A stretch of 64,000 bases of DNA from Streptomyces cathayae (lineage in GTDB: Bacteria; Actinomycetota; Actinomycetes; Streptomycetales; Streptomycetaceae): positions 5,518,001 through 5,582,000 of the forward strand of contig NZ_CP121682.1 of NCBI RefSeq assembly GCF_029760955.1. The letters run 5' to 3'. A model generated the notes under the pieces. It did not search any database and was not told the DNA's origin. It saw only the letters and a program-made list of their open reading frames with translations. This document shows, piece after piece, positions 51,041 through 60,695 of this stretch; within the stretch, counting starts at the first letter, position 1, and the number at the start of each line of letters is the position of its first letter. The position numbers and the translations under genes were made by a program.

Positions 51041-54040
51041 ATGCCGACCACATCCCCTCCCCAGAACACGGACGAGCTGTACCAGGCGCTCCGGGAGAAC
51101 GACCGGCGCCCCTACGGCCGCACCCGCACCGTCACCGCCGAGGAACTCGTCGACGCCGCCGAGCAGTTCGCGGAGCCCGTCCCGCTGATCGACGCGCTGC
51201 TCGAACTGCAGGAGGCCTACACCTACGGCTCCGAACCCCGTAAGTCGCCCGTCGTCTTCGCCCGGCTGCTCACCCTCTTCGACGAGCAGCCGGACGTCTT
51301 CGACGAACGCCTGCGCCACCAGCTGTTCTGGCGGTTCAAGTGGGTCGCGGGCGCCCTGCGCGCGCTGCCCGAGATACCGCTGGCCAGTCTGCGCCAGTGG
51401 CTGACGGAGATGCGCGACCGGTACGAGAAGGCCGGCCTGGACCTCCAGCCCTACTACGGGCAGGCCTACCGGCTGGCCGCCCACCTCGGTGAGGACACCG
51501 CCCTCGCCTACGAGCTGTGGGCGGGCCGCTCCCGCTCCCGGCTCAGCGACTGCGAGGCCTGCGAGATCTGCGACCGCGCCCTGTACCACCTGGCGGCGGG
51601 CGACGACGAGCGGGCGCTGCGCGCCTGGGAGCCCGTCCTGGCCGGCCAGGAGTCCTGCCAGGAGGAGCCGGCCCGCTCCGCCTCCTACGCACTGCTGCCC
51701 CTGCTGCGCACCGGCCGCACCGACGAGGCACGCGCACTGCACCTCGCCGGCTACCGCGGCTGCCGCCGCAACCCCTCGATGGCCGGGGAGGTCGGCCGGC
51801 ACCTGGAGTTCTGCGCGCTGACCGGCAACGAGGCGCGAGGCCTGGAACTGCTCGCCGAGAACCGGAACCTGTTCGACGAGGTGGACTCGCCGCAGGACGG
51901 GCTCGACTTCCTCACCGGCGTGGAGGTCCTCCTCCAGCGCGTCGAGGCCCTCGGCCACGGCGAACTGCCCGCCGCCGGGTTCCCGGGCCGCACCTGGACC
52001 GTGACCGGTCTGCGCGCCGAGGTGCGCGGCCGCGCCGCCGACCTCGCCGCCCGCTTCGACGACCGCAACGGCACCAGCGCCCACACCGACCGCCGGAGCG
52101 CCCGCCTCGACCGGGCCCCGCTCCTCGACGCGCTGGAACTGACCCTGCGCACCCGCAGCCTCGACGAAGTGAGCCCGGCCGCACCGCTCGACGCATCGGT
52201 CACCGGGTCGGCTTCCACCGCCCGTACGACCGCCGCCGTACCCGAGTCGCTGACCGAACTCATCCTCCAGGCACGGTCGCTGGAAGGGGAAGGGCACCCG
52301 GACGCACAGGCCTGCTGGGCGCGGCTGCGCACGCTGGTCGCCGCCCGCGACTACGCCCACCCCGACGACCCGGCCGTGGGTCCGCTGCTGCGGCTGCGCG
52401 CGGACCTGCTGGCCGACGAGGCGAACTGGGCGGGTGACAGGGACGAGTTCGCCGACGCCGCCGCCCTCCACGAGGAGGCCGCAGGTCTGTACGACGACGC
52501 CGGACTGCCGGGGCACGCGGCACTCTCCCGCGCCTGCGCCCTGCTCGCCACCGCCGAGATCCCCGCGGAGGACGCCGACGGCCCCGAGGCGAAGACCGAG
52601 AGGAAGACCGAGGCGCTGACCACCGCCCACACCTCCCTGGTCCGCCTGCACGAGGAGACGTCCGGTCTCACCCCGCACCAGGAGGCCCGCCTGCTCCGTC
52701 TGCGGGCGACCGCGCTCGGCCTGCGCCTGCAGACGTCGGGGAACTCGGGGACCTCGGGGAACGGAGAGCACGTCGCGCCGCTCCTCGCCGAGGTGGACCT
52801 GCTGCACACCTTCGCCACCCGGCACGACATCACCGGGCAGATCGCCAGGGCCCTGCTGCTGCGGGCCACCGCCCACGCCCTGGCCGGCGACCTGCCCGCC
52901 GCGCTCACCGAGACCGACGGCCTCCTCGACCGGCTGAGGGAGCACGGTCCGGCCTGGCACCTGCCCCGCGTGCTCGCCCTGCGGGGCAGGCTCCACCTCG
53001 GCTTCCAGGACGCGCAGGCCGCGCACGCGGACCTGTCCGAGGCCTTGCGGCTGGCCGCCGACTGGCCGGCCGACACGACGGACACCTCCCGGCTGCACGC
53101 CGAGCTGGCCGAGGTCTGCATGCACCTGGGCCGCCCCGAGGAGGCGCTGCGGCACCTGACGCGCTCGGCGGAGCTGGACCTGCGCCGCGGCAAACGCATC
53201 GACGCGTTCTGCACCTACAGCAACGCCGCCCAGCTCAGCCTCGACCTGGGCCGCGTCGAGGACGCCATCGCGCTGCTCGACTCCCTGCTGGCCGAACCGG
53301 ACGTCGCCGCCGGGGAGCTGGACGACCGGCTCGCCGCCCAGCTGCGCCTGACCCGCGCCCGCGCGCTGCGCGCGGGGGACGACCTCAAGGCCGCCACGGC
53401 GGAGTTCGTCGCCCTCGCGGCCGAGTCGGCCGGCTGGGACGACGACCCGGGAAGCCACGCCATGATCGCCGCGGAGACGGCCGTACTCCTCGGCGAGTCC
53501 GGAGAGTTCGGCCAGGCCCGCAAGGCCGCCGACCAGGCACTCGCCGCCCACGCCAGGGCCCCGCGCCACGAGCACCTCAGCAACGTCCTGCGCGAACTCG
53601 CCCGCCTGCAGGCCCAGCGGCAGGGACCCGACGGCCTGGCCGGTGCCCGCGCCTTCCTCACCGACGCCGGCCGGGTCGCCGACGAGGCACGCGCCGCCGG
53701 GTACGAGGCCCACGGCCGCTCCCTGGACACCGCCCTGGCCTACGAGCACGGCAGGGTCAACGCCTACGCCGGTGCCCACGAGGAGGCCCTGACCGCCCTG
53801 GAGCAGGCCCTCACCCTGCTCGGCGAACCGGGACCGGGTCCGGGACCGGAGCAGCAGCAGGCCGGCGAGTGGGCCGAGTGCGTCCGCCTCGCCGCCGCCG
53901 TGGAGGGCATCTACCTGGAACGCCCCGCCCCCGCCCTCACCCGCCTCGACGCGGCGGTCTCCCGGCTGACCGCGGCGGGCCACACCGAGGAGACCGAGCC
54001 GCTGACGGCCCTCGCGGCGAGGCTGCGCGACGAGGAGTGA
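51041..54040 (+). CDS. large TPR-like repeat protein (999 aa)
   Basis: This 999-residue protein is made of helical repeats that resemble tetratricopeptide motifs: for example DLSEALRLAADW, ALRHLTRSAELDLRRGKRIDAF, DAIALLDSLLAEPD and QARKAADQALAAHA, with a central low-complexity stretch. A Cys cluster (CEACEICDRAL) lies near residue 170. TPR proteins bind partners such as Hsp90. The start is 2 bases after the Hsp90-family stop codon, so the two are coupled. I see no membrane segment, catalytic motif or defence domain. Function is inferred from the neighbour only. Confidence 0.75.
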   Translation: MPTTSPPQNTDELYQALRENDRRPYGRTRTVTAEELVDAAEQFAEPVPLIDALLELQEAYTYGSEPRKSPVVFARLLTLFDEQPDVFDERLRHQLFWRFKWVAGALRALPEIPLASLRQWLTEMRDRYEKAGLDLQPYYGQAYRLAAHLGEDTALAYELWAGRSRSRLSDCEACEICDRALYHLAAGDDERALRAWEPVLAGQESCQEEPARSASYALLPLLRTGRTDEARALHLAGYRGCRRNPSMAGEVGRHLEFCALTGNEARGLELLAENRNLFDEVDSPQDGLDFLTGVEVLLQRVEALGHGELPAAGFPGRTWTVTGLRAEVRGRAADLAARFDDRNGTSAHTDRRSARLDRAPLLDALELTLRTRSLDEVSPAAPLDASVTGSASTARTTAAVPESLTELILQARSLEGEGHPDAQACWARLRTLVAARDYAHPDDPAVGPLLRLRADLLADEANWAGDRDEFADAAALHEEAAGLYDDAGLPGHAALSRACALLATAEIPAEDADGPEAKTERKTEALTTAHTSLVRLHEETSGLTPHQEARLLRLRATALGLRLQTSGNSGTSGNGEHVAPLLAEVDLLHTFATRHDITGQIARALLLRATAHALAGDLPAALTETDGLLDRLREHGPAWHLPRVLALRGRLHLGFQDAQAAHADLSEALRLAADWPADTTDTSRLHAELAEVCMHLGRPEEALRHLTRSAELDLRRGKRIDAFCTYSNAAQLSLDLGRVEDAIALLDSLLAEPDVAAGELDDRLAAQLRLTRARALRAGDDLKAATAEFVALAAESAGWDDDPGSHAMIAAETAVLLGESGEFGQARKAADQALAAHARAPRHEHLSNVLRELARLQAQRQGPDGLAGARAFLTDAGRVADEARAAGYEAHGRSLDTALAYEHGRVNAYAGAHEEALTALEQALTLLGEPGPGPGPEQQQAGEWAECVRLAAAVEGIYLERPAPALTRLDAAVSRLTAAGHTEETEPLTALAARLRDEE

Positions 54041-54150
54041 CCCGGCGCTCCCGGCCGCCCGGGGCCCTCACGGGTTGACGAAACCCATGGGGTCCCGGGC
54101 ACCGGGATCACCGCATCCGACCTCACCGCCCCGCCGTCCCCGAGGGACGC

Positions 54151-54588
54151 TCAGTCGAGACAGAACTCGTTGCCCTCGACGTCCTGCATCACGAGGCACG
54201 ACTCGTTGAAGCCGTCGGCACGCAGCAGCCGCACCCGTACCGCGCCGAGCGCGACCAGCCGTGCGCACTCGGCCTCGAGAGCGGCCAGGCGTTCTTCCCC
54301 CACGAGCCCGGTGCCGACCCGCACGTCGAGGTGCACCCGGTTCTTGACGGCCTTGCCCTCGGGAACACGCTGGAAGAACAGCCGCGGGCCCACCCCCGAG
54401 GGGTCGACGCACGCGAACGCGGAGCCCTGGCGCTCCGGCGGCAGCACGCGGTCGAAATCGTCCCACGTGGCGAACCCCTCCGGCGGCGGCGGTACGACGT
54501 ACCCCAGCACCTCGCACCAGAAACGGGCGACGCGCTCGGGCTGCGCGCAGTCGAAGGTGACCTGGAACTGCTTGACCGATGATGACAT
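54151..54588 (-). CDS. VOC/glyoxalase-like protein
   Basis: This 145-residue protein has two beta-alpha-beta modules of the vicinal oxygen chelate fold: QVTFDCAQPERVARFWCEVLGY and NRVHLDVRVG, ending LVMQDVEGNEFCLD. The family includes glyoxalase I and antibiotic-resistance proteins; metal ligands such as His and Glu (HLDV, NEF) are present. Its substrate is unknown. It is convergent with the large TPR gene and probably a single gene. Confidence 0.92.
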   Translation of the reverse strand: MSSSVKQFQVTFDCAQPERVARFWCEVLGYVVPPPPEGFATWDDFDRVLPPERQGSAFACVDPSGVGPRLFFQRVPEGKAVKNRVHLDVRVGTGLVGEERLAALEAECARLVALGAVRVRLLRADGFNESCLVMQDVEGNEFCLD

Positions 54589-54670
54589 CGGCCCACCGTA
54601 ACGGGAGCGACGAGCAGGCCGGGCCCGTCCGGCAGAATCCGCCGGACAGGCCCTGAAGCCCCGTCAGCCC

Positions 54671-55567
54671 CTAGAGCTCCGCCAGCAGCTCCGCTTTCTT
54701 GGAGGAGAACTCCTCGTCCGTCACCAGGCCCGCCTGGTGCAGTTCGCCGAGGTGGCGGATGCGGTCGGCGATGTCGGCGGGGTCGCGGCGCACGGCCGCC
54801 GCGACCACCGCGGGCACCGGCTCGGAGGTCCGTACCGCCGCCAGCACGGCCGCCGCGAACGGCAGCGACTCGTGCACCGGCCCGTAGCCCAGCCCGAACA
54901 CCACGGCCGCCGGGTCCTGGTCGGCCGGGGGCGACGACGCCGGCTCGTCCCGGCGCAGCAGCCGCAGGTGTCCTTCGAAGACCTCGGGCGACCGCCACTC
55001 CACGCCGCTCAGCTCACCCACCGGGAAGCGCTGGTCACCGGCTTTCCACTTCGCCGACGAGGCGCCCGTCCAGAACCAGTGGAAGGAGACCGTCGTCCCG
55101 TCGAAGGCGGCCCTGCCGTCGTACGCCTTGAACCGCAGCGGCACCTCGGGGGCCGGCACCAGGTGGCGCTCGGCGGGACCGGACTCGGTGAGGCGGGCGA
55201 GGAGTTCGTCGGCGTAGTACTCGGCGAGCGTCTCGCGCTCGGCGGGCAGCACCAGCCGGTAGGGGTCGGAGCTCTCCTTCAACTGCCCGGCCGCCGCCTC
55301 CATCAGCGGGTCGGCCCCGGGCCGGGGCTCGAGGCGCAGCACGACGCTGCCGCGCCTGCCGGGGGTCAGCGTCACCCCGGCGACGGCCTCCAGGGGAACG
55401 CGTCGTTCCCCGAGCGCCTGGAACAACTTGGGTGTTCGAATCCCCCTTTCGTAACGGATGAGCACGGAGTCGGACTCGAACTCCCAGGCAGCGTGAAATC
55501 CGGCCAGTACGTCACCCATGCGGCTCATCGTATGCGGCACGAGCTTTTTCGTCCCCTCCCCGTGCAT
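54671..55567 (-). CDS. DUF4429/SHOCT domain protein
   Basis: This protein of about 298 residues has two DUF4429 modules (IRYERGIRTPKLFQALGERRVPLEAVAGV and FKAYDGRAAFDGTTVSFHWFWTG, each ending in a conserved beta pattern) and a C-terminal SHOCT domain (IRHLGELHQAGLVTDEEFSSKKAELLA). SHOCT occurs in many proteins with membrane or assembly roles. A start at 55567 has GGAGG 9 bases upstream; an ATG at 55519 is an alternative. The role is unknown. Confidence 0.9.
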   Translation of the reverse strand: MHGEGTKKLVPHTMSRMGDVLAGFHAAWEFESDSVLIRYERGIRTPKLFQALGERRVPLEAVAGVTLTPGRRGSVVLRLEPRPGADPLMEAAAGQLKESSDPYRLVLPAERETLAEYYADELLARLTESGPAERHLVPAPEVPLRFKAYDGRAAFDGTTVSFHWFWTGASSAKWKAGDQRFPVGELSGVEWRSPEVFEGHLRLLRRDEPASSPPADQDPAAVVFGLGYGPVHESLPFAAAVLAAVRTSEPVPAVVAAAVRRDPADIADRIRHLGELHQAGLVTDEEFSSKKAELLAEL

Positions 55568-55586
55568 ACCGCGGTTCCTCCGTTCT

Positions 55587-56804
55587 CTACGCGCGTCCGG
55601 GTGAGCGGGCGTAGGACAAACCCGCCCGGCATACGCCATCATCGTGTGCGCAGGCCACCGCCGGGTATGCGCCAACGCCGATCTCGGCGAAGTTGCGCAG
55701 ACTGTCCGTGCCCGGCTCGAAATACCCGCTGTGTCCCTGGGCCTCACGGGCCGACAGGACCCGGGCCCCGAAAGCGGGGGAGACCGGGTCGGCGCCGTGG
55801 CCCAGTCCGCCGACCTCCAGATAGGGCACGTCCTGGACCCAGTCGTCGGCGTCCCGCATGGCCCACACGCGCGCGTGGGTGCGCAGCGCGGAGGCCGTCT
55901 CGGCCCGCATGCCGGGACTGCCGGCCACCGCGATGTCGGTGACCCGGCCGGGCAGGGTGCTCGCGGCGAGCCCGCACACCACGGAGCCGTAGCTGTGGCA
56001 GAACAGCGCGACCGGGGCCGTGCCGGGCAGCGCGCGCAGCAGCGCGTCGAGCCGTAGCGCGCCGTCCCCGGCGCGCCCGGCCATGGCCGCCTCCATGCCG
56101 ACTCCGCCGGGCGCGGTGTAGTCGGCCCAGGCGATCACGGCGGTACGGGTCGCGGGGTCCGCCTCGTACTCGGCCGCGCGCAGCGCCTCGGCCATGCCGA
56201 CGGGGGCCGAGTAGCGGCGGTAGGTGCGCTGGAAGGTGAGCAGATCCGTGTCGACGCCGGGGACGACGACCGAGATGCGTTCGGCCTCGTCCAGGTCGCC
56301 GAAGACCTCGGCCACACGGCCCGGCCCCGACGGGTCGAAGGCGAGGATCTGGCGTCCCGGTTTCAGCAGTGCCCCGAGGCGGTTCATCCGGCGGCCCGCC
56401 TGGTGCTGTCCCGCGGGCGTGAGCCGTGTGTCGCGCATCCGTTCCCGCTCGATCTCGCGGGCCTGCTCCATCGCGATGCGGTTGGCGCGGTACCGCAGAT
56501 CGGCCGGGGCGCCGTTCATGTTGCCGACCGCGAGGGGGAAGCGGTGGGCGAGACCCAGCCGCTGCGCCTCGGTGAGCGAGGCGAAGAACCGGGCCAGCCT
56601 GCCGGGCGCGGACCGCGGGTCCGGCAGCTCGCGGCCCGCTGTGCGGCCGTGCTCCCAGGCGGTGAGCGAGGCGGACAGAGGTGCCGCCTCCCGCTGCTGG
56701 CGCAGTGCCGACCAGCCGGTGGTCGCCAGCATCACGAAGACGACGGCGAGTGCGAGGAGCGCGCGCCCCGCGTTCAGCTGTGGAGAGGAGTCGAAGGAAG
56801 TCAC
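55587..56804 (-). CDS. DUF1023 alpha/beta hydrolase, membrane-anchored
   Basis: This 405-residue protein begins with a transmembrane or signal-anchor segment (ALLALAVVFVMLATTGWSAL, about 14-33) and has the DUF1023 alpha/beta hydrolase fold with nucleophile elbow FCHSYGSVVCGLA, VVVPGVDTDLLTFQRTYR, AVIAWADYTAPGG and a C-terminal GHSGYFEPGT His motif. The family is broad and substrate unknown. It stands 19 bases upstream of the DUF4429 gene on the same strand, so they may be co-transcribed. Confidence 0.9.
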   Translation of the reverse strand: MTSFDSSPQLNAGRALLALAVVFVMLATTGWSALRQQREAAPLSASLTAWEHGRTAGRELPDPRSAPGRLARFFASLTEAQRLGLAHRFPLAVGNMNGAPADLRYRANRIAMEQAREIERERMRDTRLTPAGQHQAGRRMNRLGALLKPGRQILAFDPSGPGRVAEVFGDLDEAERISVVVPGVDTDLLTFQRTYRRYSAPVGMAEALRAAEYEADPATRTAVIAWADYTAPGGVGMEAAMAGRAGDGALRLDALLRALPGTAPVALFCHSYGSVVCGLAASTLPGRVTDIAVAGSPGMRAETASALRTHARVWAMRDADDWVQDVPYLEVGGLGHGADPVSPAFGARVLSAREAQGHSGYFEPGTDSLRNFAEIGVGAYPAVACAHDDGVCRAGLSYARSPGRA

Positions 56805-57265
56805 TGCCGGGACACATTAGGAGAACGAGAGGGTCTCGCGTCAATCGAGTGACGAGTATCACGTTTCGATGCGCGGGTTGTGAGCGATGGTCAGCCCGCC
56901 GGGATGCGGGCCGTCGTCGGCTCGCGCACGGCGTCCCTGGTCGCCTCAGCGGTTCCGCGGTTCTGCGGTTCCGCGGTTCCGCCGGAGGCGGCCACACCCG
57001 AGGAACCCCCGGAGCGAGTTCGCTCATCAGGGTGAACAAACGAGGTGAACCCTCCCCTTCGGCGGGCACCGCAGGTCACAGTGGGTCAAGTCCTCCGCAG
57101 GGCATGGAGGCTGTGGCTGCGGCGCGCTGCTGGAGGGGGGCAGCGCGCAGGCAGCATCCCTCCAGCCGTCCGCGCAGCGTGAATCCACCGCTGAAGCGGG
57201 GGTACCCGCCTCTCGACGAACCCCGTACGCCTCTCTGACCAGCCCATGGATCAAGGGAGTTGACG
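56805..57265. other. intergenic region with 4 x 8-bp tandem repeat
   Basis: This 461-bp region between divergent genes includes four tandem 8-bp units GCGGTTCC (the second GCGGTTCT) at 56949-56980. Otherwise I see only promoter-like AT-richer stretches near 56835-56880 and the AAGGGAG ribosome site at the right edge. No gene is supported. Confidence 0.55.
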
Positions 57266-57844
57266 ATGGCGAGCTTCGGACACGGTACGCGCAGGCACTC
57301 CCGGTCGGGTGGTCGCGGGTGGTCATCGACGGGGCAGGACCGCGCGACGCTCGGAATCATCGGGGTCATCTGCGCGGTCGCCGGATTCTTCGTGCTGGGG
57401 ATCGTCCTCGGCCCCGCGGCGATCGTCTGCGGCCGGCTCGCCATGGGCCGCAGCTGGGCGGGGTCCCGCCCGGTGCCGGCCCTGGTCGCCCTCGTCCTGG
57501 GTGCGATCGACACGCTCCTGGCCGTCGTCTGGCTGGCCGGGGCGACCGCCCCGGGCTACCGAACACTTGCCCAGTGCTCCACCCTTCAGGGTGGAGGTGT
57601 AGGGCATCCTGCCCGTAGTGGCCCGAAGGGGCGCGGCGGCATGGCTGAGATCGCCTTGTCCGACGACGGAGTTGTCGGACCTACCGCCGGACGGGCGGGA
57701 AGTCAGGCCTGCGGAGGCCGTGTAAGACCGACCCTCACCGGTCGGCAGTGGCCTGTGAAACAGGAACCCGAGGTGGTACCGCGAAGCGGTACCGACCGGA
57801 ATCTCCTGCCCTCGGGCAGGAGAGGACGTCAAGGAATGTTCTGA
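57266..57844 (+). CDS. DUF4190-like membrane protein interrupted in frame by an omega-RNA element
   Basis: Residues 1-98 (MASFGHGTRRHSRSGGRGW to AGATAPGY) and the last three (GMF) form a normal 101-residue DUF4190-type protein with two hydrophobic helices (ATLGIIGVICAVAGFFVLGIVLG and PALVALVLGAIDTLLAVVW ends). Between them lie exactly 91 codons of inserted DNA without a stop, giving a 192-residue fusion whose middle is basic and low in order. AAGGGAG lies 6 bases before the ATG. The fused tail is probably not functional but shows that expression continues through the insert. It converges with aceE. Confidence 0.85.
   Translation: MASFGHGTRRHSRSGGRGWSSTGQDRATLGIIGVICAVAGFFVLGIVLGPAAIVCGRLAMGRSWAGSRPVPALVALVLGAIDTLLAVVWLAGATAPGYRTLAQCSTLQGGGVGHPARSGPKGRGGMAEIALSDDGVVGPTAGRAGSQACGGRVRPTLTGRQWPVKQEPEVVPRSGTDRNLLPSGRRGRQGMF
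57560..57832 (+). mobile_element. TnpB-less IS605-type element with omega RNA (element 2)
   Basis: The 273-bp element follows GGCTAC (57554-57559) and ends GTCAA before GGAATG. As in element 1, a hairpin with a TTCA loop begins 17 bases from the left edge (CTCCACCC-TTCA-GGGTGGAG, 57577-57596) and a hairpin (CTCCTGCCC-TC-GGGCAGGAG, 57803-57822) ends 10 bases from the right edge. It contains no tnpB or tnpA, and the outer structure implies it could be mobilised in trans. The sense orientation of the host gene is the same as in element 1. Confidence 0.85.
57600..57832 (+). ncRNA. orphan omega RNA candidate
   Basis: Elements shared in order with the element-1 omega RNA are GCCTGCGGAG (57707-57716), GTAAGACC, GTGAAACAGGAA, a hairpin GGTACCGC-GAA-GCGGTACC (57775-57793), GGAATC, and the terminal hairpin with GTCAA. 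The adjacent guide would begin GGAATGTTCTGACGGACC. The RNA may be cut from the host gene transcript. Its use by the TnpB at 45488 is inference, as is the 5' boundary. Confidence 0.65.
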
Positions 57845-57874
57845 CGGACCCGCAGCCCCGGGACCGAACGGGAT

Positions 57875-57905
57875 GAGGGCCTCCGGCGACTCGCCGGAGG
57901 CCCTC
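57875..57905. terminator. hairpin terminator between DUF4190 gene and aceE
   Basis: Exact 14-base arms (GAGGGCCTCCGGCG and complement) enclose a 3-base loop, between the ends of two convergent genes. It can terminate both. Confidence 0.85.
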
Positions 57906-57947
57906 CTCGTTTCCTCGGACGGCTCCGTCACGCCGCCCGTCGGGACG

Positions 57948-60695
57948 TCACGCGTCGCCGCCCGCCGGGCCCGGGTCGGCTGCGGTGACGTCGAGCAGTT
58001 GGTAGCGGTCGATGGCCTGCTTCAGCACCGACCGGTCGAGGTGGCCCTCGCGGACCAGCTCCGTCAGCACCGCCACCACGATCGACTGCGCGTCGATGTG
58101 GAAGAACCGCCGGGCCGCCCCGCGGGTGTCCGCGAAGCCGAAGCCGTCCGCGCCCAGCGACTGGTACGTCCCCGGCACCCAGCGCGAGATCTGGTCCGGC
58201 ACCGACCGCATCCAGTCCGACACCGCCACGACCGGCCCCTGCGCCGAGGCCAGCTTCCGCGTCACGTACGGGACGCGCTGCTCCTCCTCCGGGTGCAGCA
58301 GGTTGTGCCGCTCGCAGTCCACCGCCTCGCGCCGCAGCTCGTTCCAGGAGGTCGCCGACCAGACGTCGGCCCTGACGTCCCACTCCTCGGCGAGGATCCT
58401 CTGCGCCTCGACCGCCCAGGGCACCGCGACACCGGAGGCGAGGATCTGGGCGGGCAGGCTGCCCGCCGTGCCCTCGCTGAAGCGGTACAGGCCCTTCACG
58501 ATGCCCTCCGCGTCCACGTTCGCGGGCTCGGCCGGGTGCTGGATGGGCTCGTTGTAGACGGTCAGGTAGTAGAAGACGTCCTCGCCGTGCGGGTGCTGCT
58601 CGTCGCCGCCGTACATCCGGCGCAGGCCGTCCTGCACGATGTGCGCGATCTCGAACCCGAAGGCCGGGTCGTAGGCGACGCAGCCCGGGTTCGTGGACGC
58701 CAGCAGCTGCGAGTGCCCGTCCGCGTGCTGAAGGCCCTCACCGGTCAGGGTCGTACGCCCCGCGGTCGCGCCCAGGACGAAACCGCGCGCCAGCTGGTCG
58801 GCCATCTGCCAGAACTGGTCACCGGTGCGCTGGAAACCGAACATCGAGTAGAAGACGTACACCGGGATGAGCGGTTCGCCGTGCGTGGCGTACGCCGAGC
58901 CGGCCGCGATCAGCGAGGCCGTGCAGCCGGCCTCGGAGATGCCGTCGTGCAGCATCTGCCCGTTCGGCGCCTCCTTGTACGTGAGCAGCAGATCCCGGTC
59001 CACGGACTCGTACTGCTGGCCCAGCGGGTTGTAGATCTTCGCGCTCGGGAAGAACGAGTCCATGCCGAACGTGCGGTACTCGTCCGGCGCGATCAGCACG
59101 AACCGTTTGCCGATCTCCTTGTCCCGCAGGAGCTCCTTGAGGAGCCGGACGAAGGCCATGGTCGTGGCGATGGACTGCTGGCCCGAGCCCTTCTTCACGT
59201 TCGCGTACGTCTTGTCGCCGGGCAGTGCGAGTGGCTTCGAGCGCACCACACGGGTCGGTACGTACCCGCCGCAGGCCTTGCGGCGGTCGTGCATGTACTG
59301 GATCTCCTCCGAGTCGCGGCCCGGGTGGTAGTACGGCGGCAGACCGGACTCCAGGTCCTTGTCGGCGATCGGCAGGTGCATGCGGTCCCGGAAGCCCTTG
59401 AGGTCGTCGACCGTCAGCTTCTTCATCTGGTGCGTGGCGTTGCGGCCCTCGAAGTTCGGACCCAGCGTCCAGCCCTTGACCGTCTTGGCGAGGATCACCG
59501 TCGGCTGGCCCTTGTGCTCCAGGGCCGCCTTGTAGGCCGCGTAGATCTTCCGGTGGTCGTGACCGCCGCGGCCCAGGTGCAGGATCTGGTCGTCGGTCAT
59601 GCCCTCGACCATGGCGCGCAGCCGGTGGTCGTCGCCGAAGAAGTGGTTGCGGATGTACGCCCCGGACTCGGTGGCGTACGTCTGGTACTGGCCGTCCGGA
59701 GTGGTGTTCATCCGGTTGACCAGCACCCCGTCCCGGTCCTGGGCGAGCAGCGGGTCCCAGGTGTGGTCCCAGACGAGCTTGATCACGTTCCAGCCGGCGC
59801 CCCGGAAGATGGACTCCAGCTCCTGGATGATCTTGCCGTTCCCGCGCACCGGCCCGTCGAGGCGCTGCAGGTTGCAGTTGACGACGAAGGTCAGGTTGTC
59901 CAGGTTCTCGCGGGCGGCGATGGACAGCTGGCCCAGCGACTCGGGCTCGTCCATCTCGCCGTCGCCGAGGAACGCCCACACGTGCGACTTCGAGGTGTCG
60001 GTGATGCCGCGCGCCTGCATGTAGCGGTTCATCCGGGCCTGGTAGATCGCGCCGATCGGGCCGAGGCCCATCGAGACCGTCGGGAACTCCCAGAAGTCCG
60101 GCATCGACCGCGGGTGCGGGTACGACGACAGCGCCTCGGGCGCCTTCGACTTCTCCTGCCGGAAGCCGTCCAGCTGCCGCTCGGAGAGCCGGTCCAGCAG
60201 GTACGCGCGCGCGTAGATGCCCGGTGAGGCGTGGCCCTGGAAGAAGACCTGGTCACCGCCGTCGCCCGCGTCCTTCCCGCGGAAGAAGTGGTTGAAGCCC
60301 ACGTCGTACAGCGACGCCGAGGACGCGAACGTGGCGATGTGGCCGCCGACGCCGATCCCGGGCCGCTGCGCGCGCGAGACCATCACCGCGGCGTTCCACC
60401 GGGTCGCGTTGAGGATCTTGCGCTCGATCTCCTCGTTGCCCGGGAAGAACGGCTCCGCGCGGGTGGGGATCGTGTTGACGTAGTCCGTGCTGCGCATCTC
60501 GGGCACGGCCACGCGGCGCTCGCGGGCGCGCTCGATCAGCCGCAGCATCAGATAGCGGGCCCGCTCCCGGCCGCGCTCGTCGACCGCGGCGTCGAGGGAG
60601 TCGAGCCACTCCTGTGTTTCCTCGGGGTCGAAGTCAGGAACCTGACTCGGAAGGCCACCAATGATGATCGGGCTGCGATCGGATGCGGAAGCCAC
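57948..60695 (-). CDS. aceE: pyruvate dehydrogenase E1 component, homodimeric (AceE)
   Basis: This 915-residue thiamine diphosphate enzyme decarboxylates pyruvate in the pyruvate dehydrogenase complex. Visible are the TPP motif [10 protein letters not shown] with downstream NNxN-like NCNLQRLDG (about residues 240-270), [12 protein letters not shown], the conserved ERxQ region and the C-terminal [11 protein letters not shown]. The length is that of the homodimeric AceE type, not the E1 alpha/beta form. No E2/E3 genes lie in the window. The terminator at 57875 ends it. In S. coelicolor this is aceE1 next to the SCO2370-like DUF3052 gene, from memory. Confidence 0.96.
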   Translation of the reverse strand: MASASDRSPIIIGGLPSQVPDFDPEETQEWLDSLDAAVDERGRERARYLMLRLIERARERRVAVPEMRSTDYVNTIPTRAEPFFPGNEEIERKILNATRWNAAVMVSRAQRPGIGVGGHIATFASSASLYDVGFNHFFRGKDAGDGGDQVFFQGHASPGIYARAYLLDRLSERQLDGFRQEKSKAPEALSSYPHPRSMPDFWEFPTVSMGLGPIGAIYQARMNRYMQARGITDTSKSHVWAFLGDGEMDEPESLGQLSIAARENLDNLTFVVNCNLQRLDGPVRGNGKIIQELESIFRGAGWNVIKLVWDHTWDPLLAQDRDGVLVNRMNTTPDGQYQTYATESGAYIRNHFFGDDHRLRAMVEGMTDDQILHLGRGGHDHRKIYAAYKAALEHKGQPTVILAKTVKGWTLGPNFEGRNATHQMKKLTVDDLKGFRDRMHLPIADKDLESGLPPYYHPGRDSEEIQYMHDRRKACGGYVPTRVVRSKPLALPGDKTYANVKKGSGQQSIATTMAFVRLLKELLRDKEIGKRFVLIAPDEYRTFGMDSFFPSAKIYNPLGQQYESVDRDLLLTYKEAPNGQMLHDGISEAGCTASLIAAGSAYATHGEPLIPVYVFYSMFGFQRTGDQFWQMADQLARGFVLGATAGRTTLTGEGLQHADGHSQLLASTNPGCVAYDPAFGFEIAHIVQDGLRRMYGGDEQHPHGEDVFYYLTVYNEPIQHPAEPANVDAEGIVKGLYRFSEGTAGSLPAQILASGVAVPWAVEAQRILAEEWDVRADVWSATSWNELRREAVDCERHNLLHPEEEQRVPYVTRKLASAQGPVVAVSDWMRSVPDQISRWVPGTYQSLGADGFGFADTRGAARRFFHIDAQSIVVAVLTELVREGHLDRSVLKQAIDRYQLLDVTAADPGPAGGDA

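Noticed and set aside
57660..57750. Inserted residues of the DUF4190-like fusion as a new protein domain
   Set aside because: The segment has transposon end structure and RNA conservation with the TnpB element, and removing it restores a normal protein.
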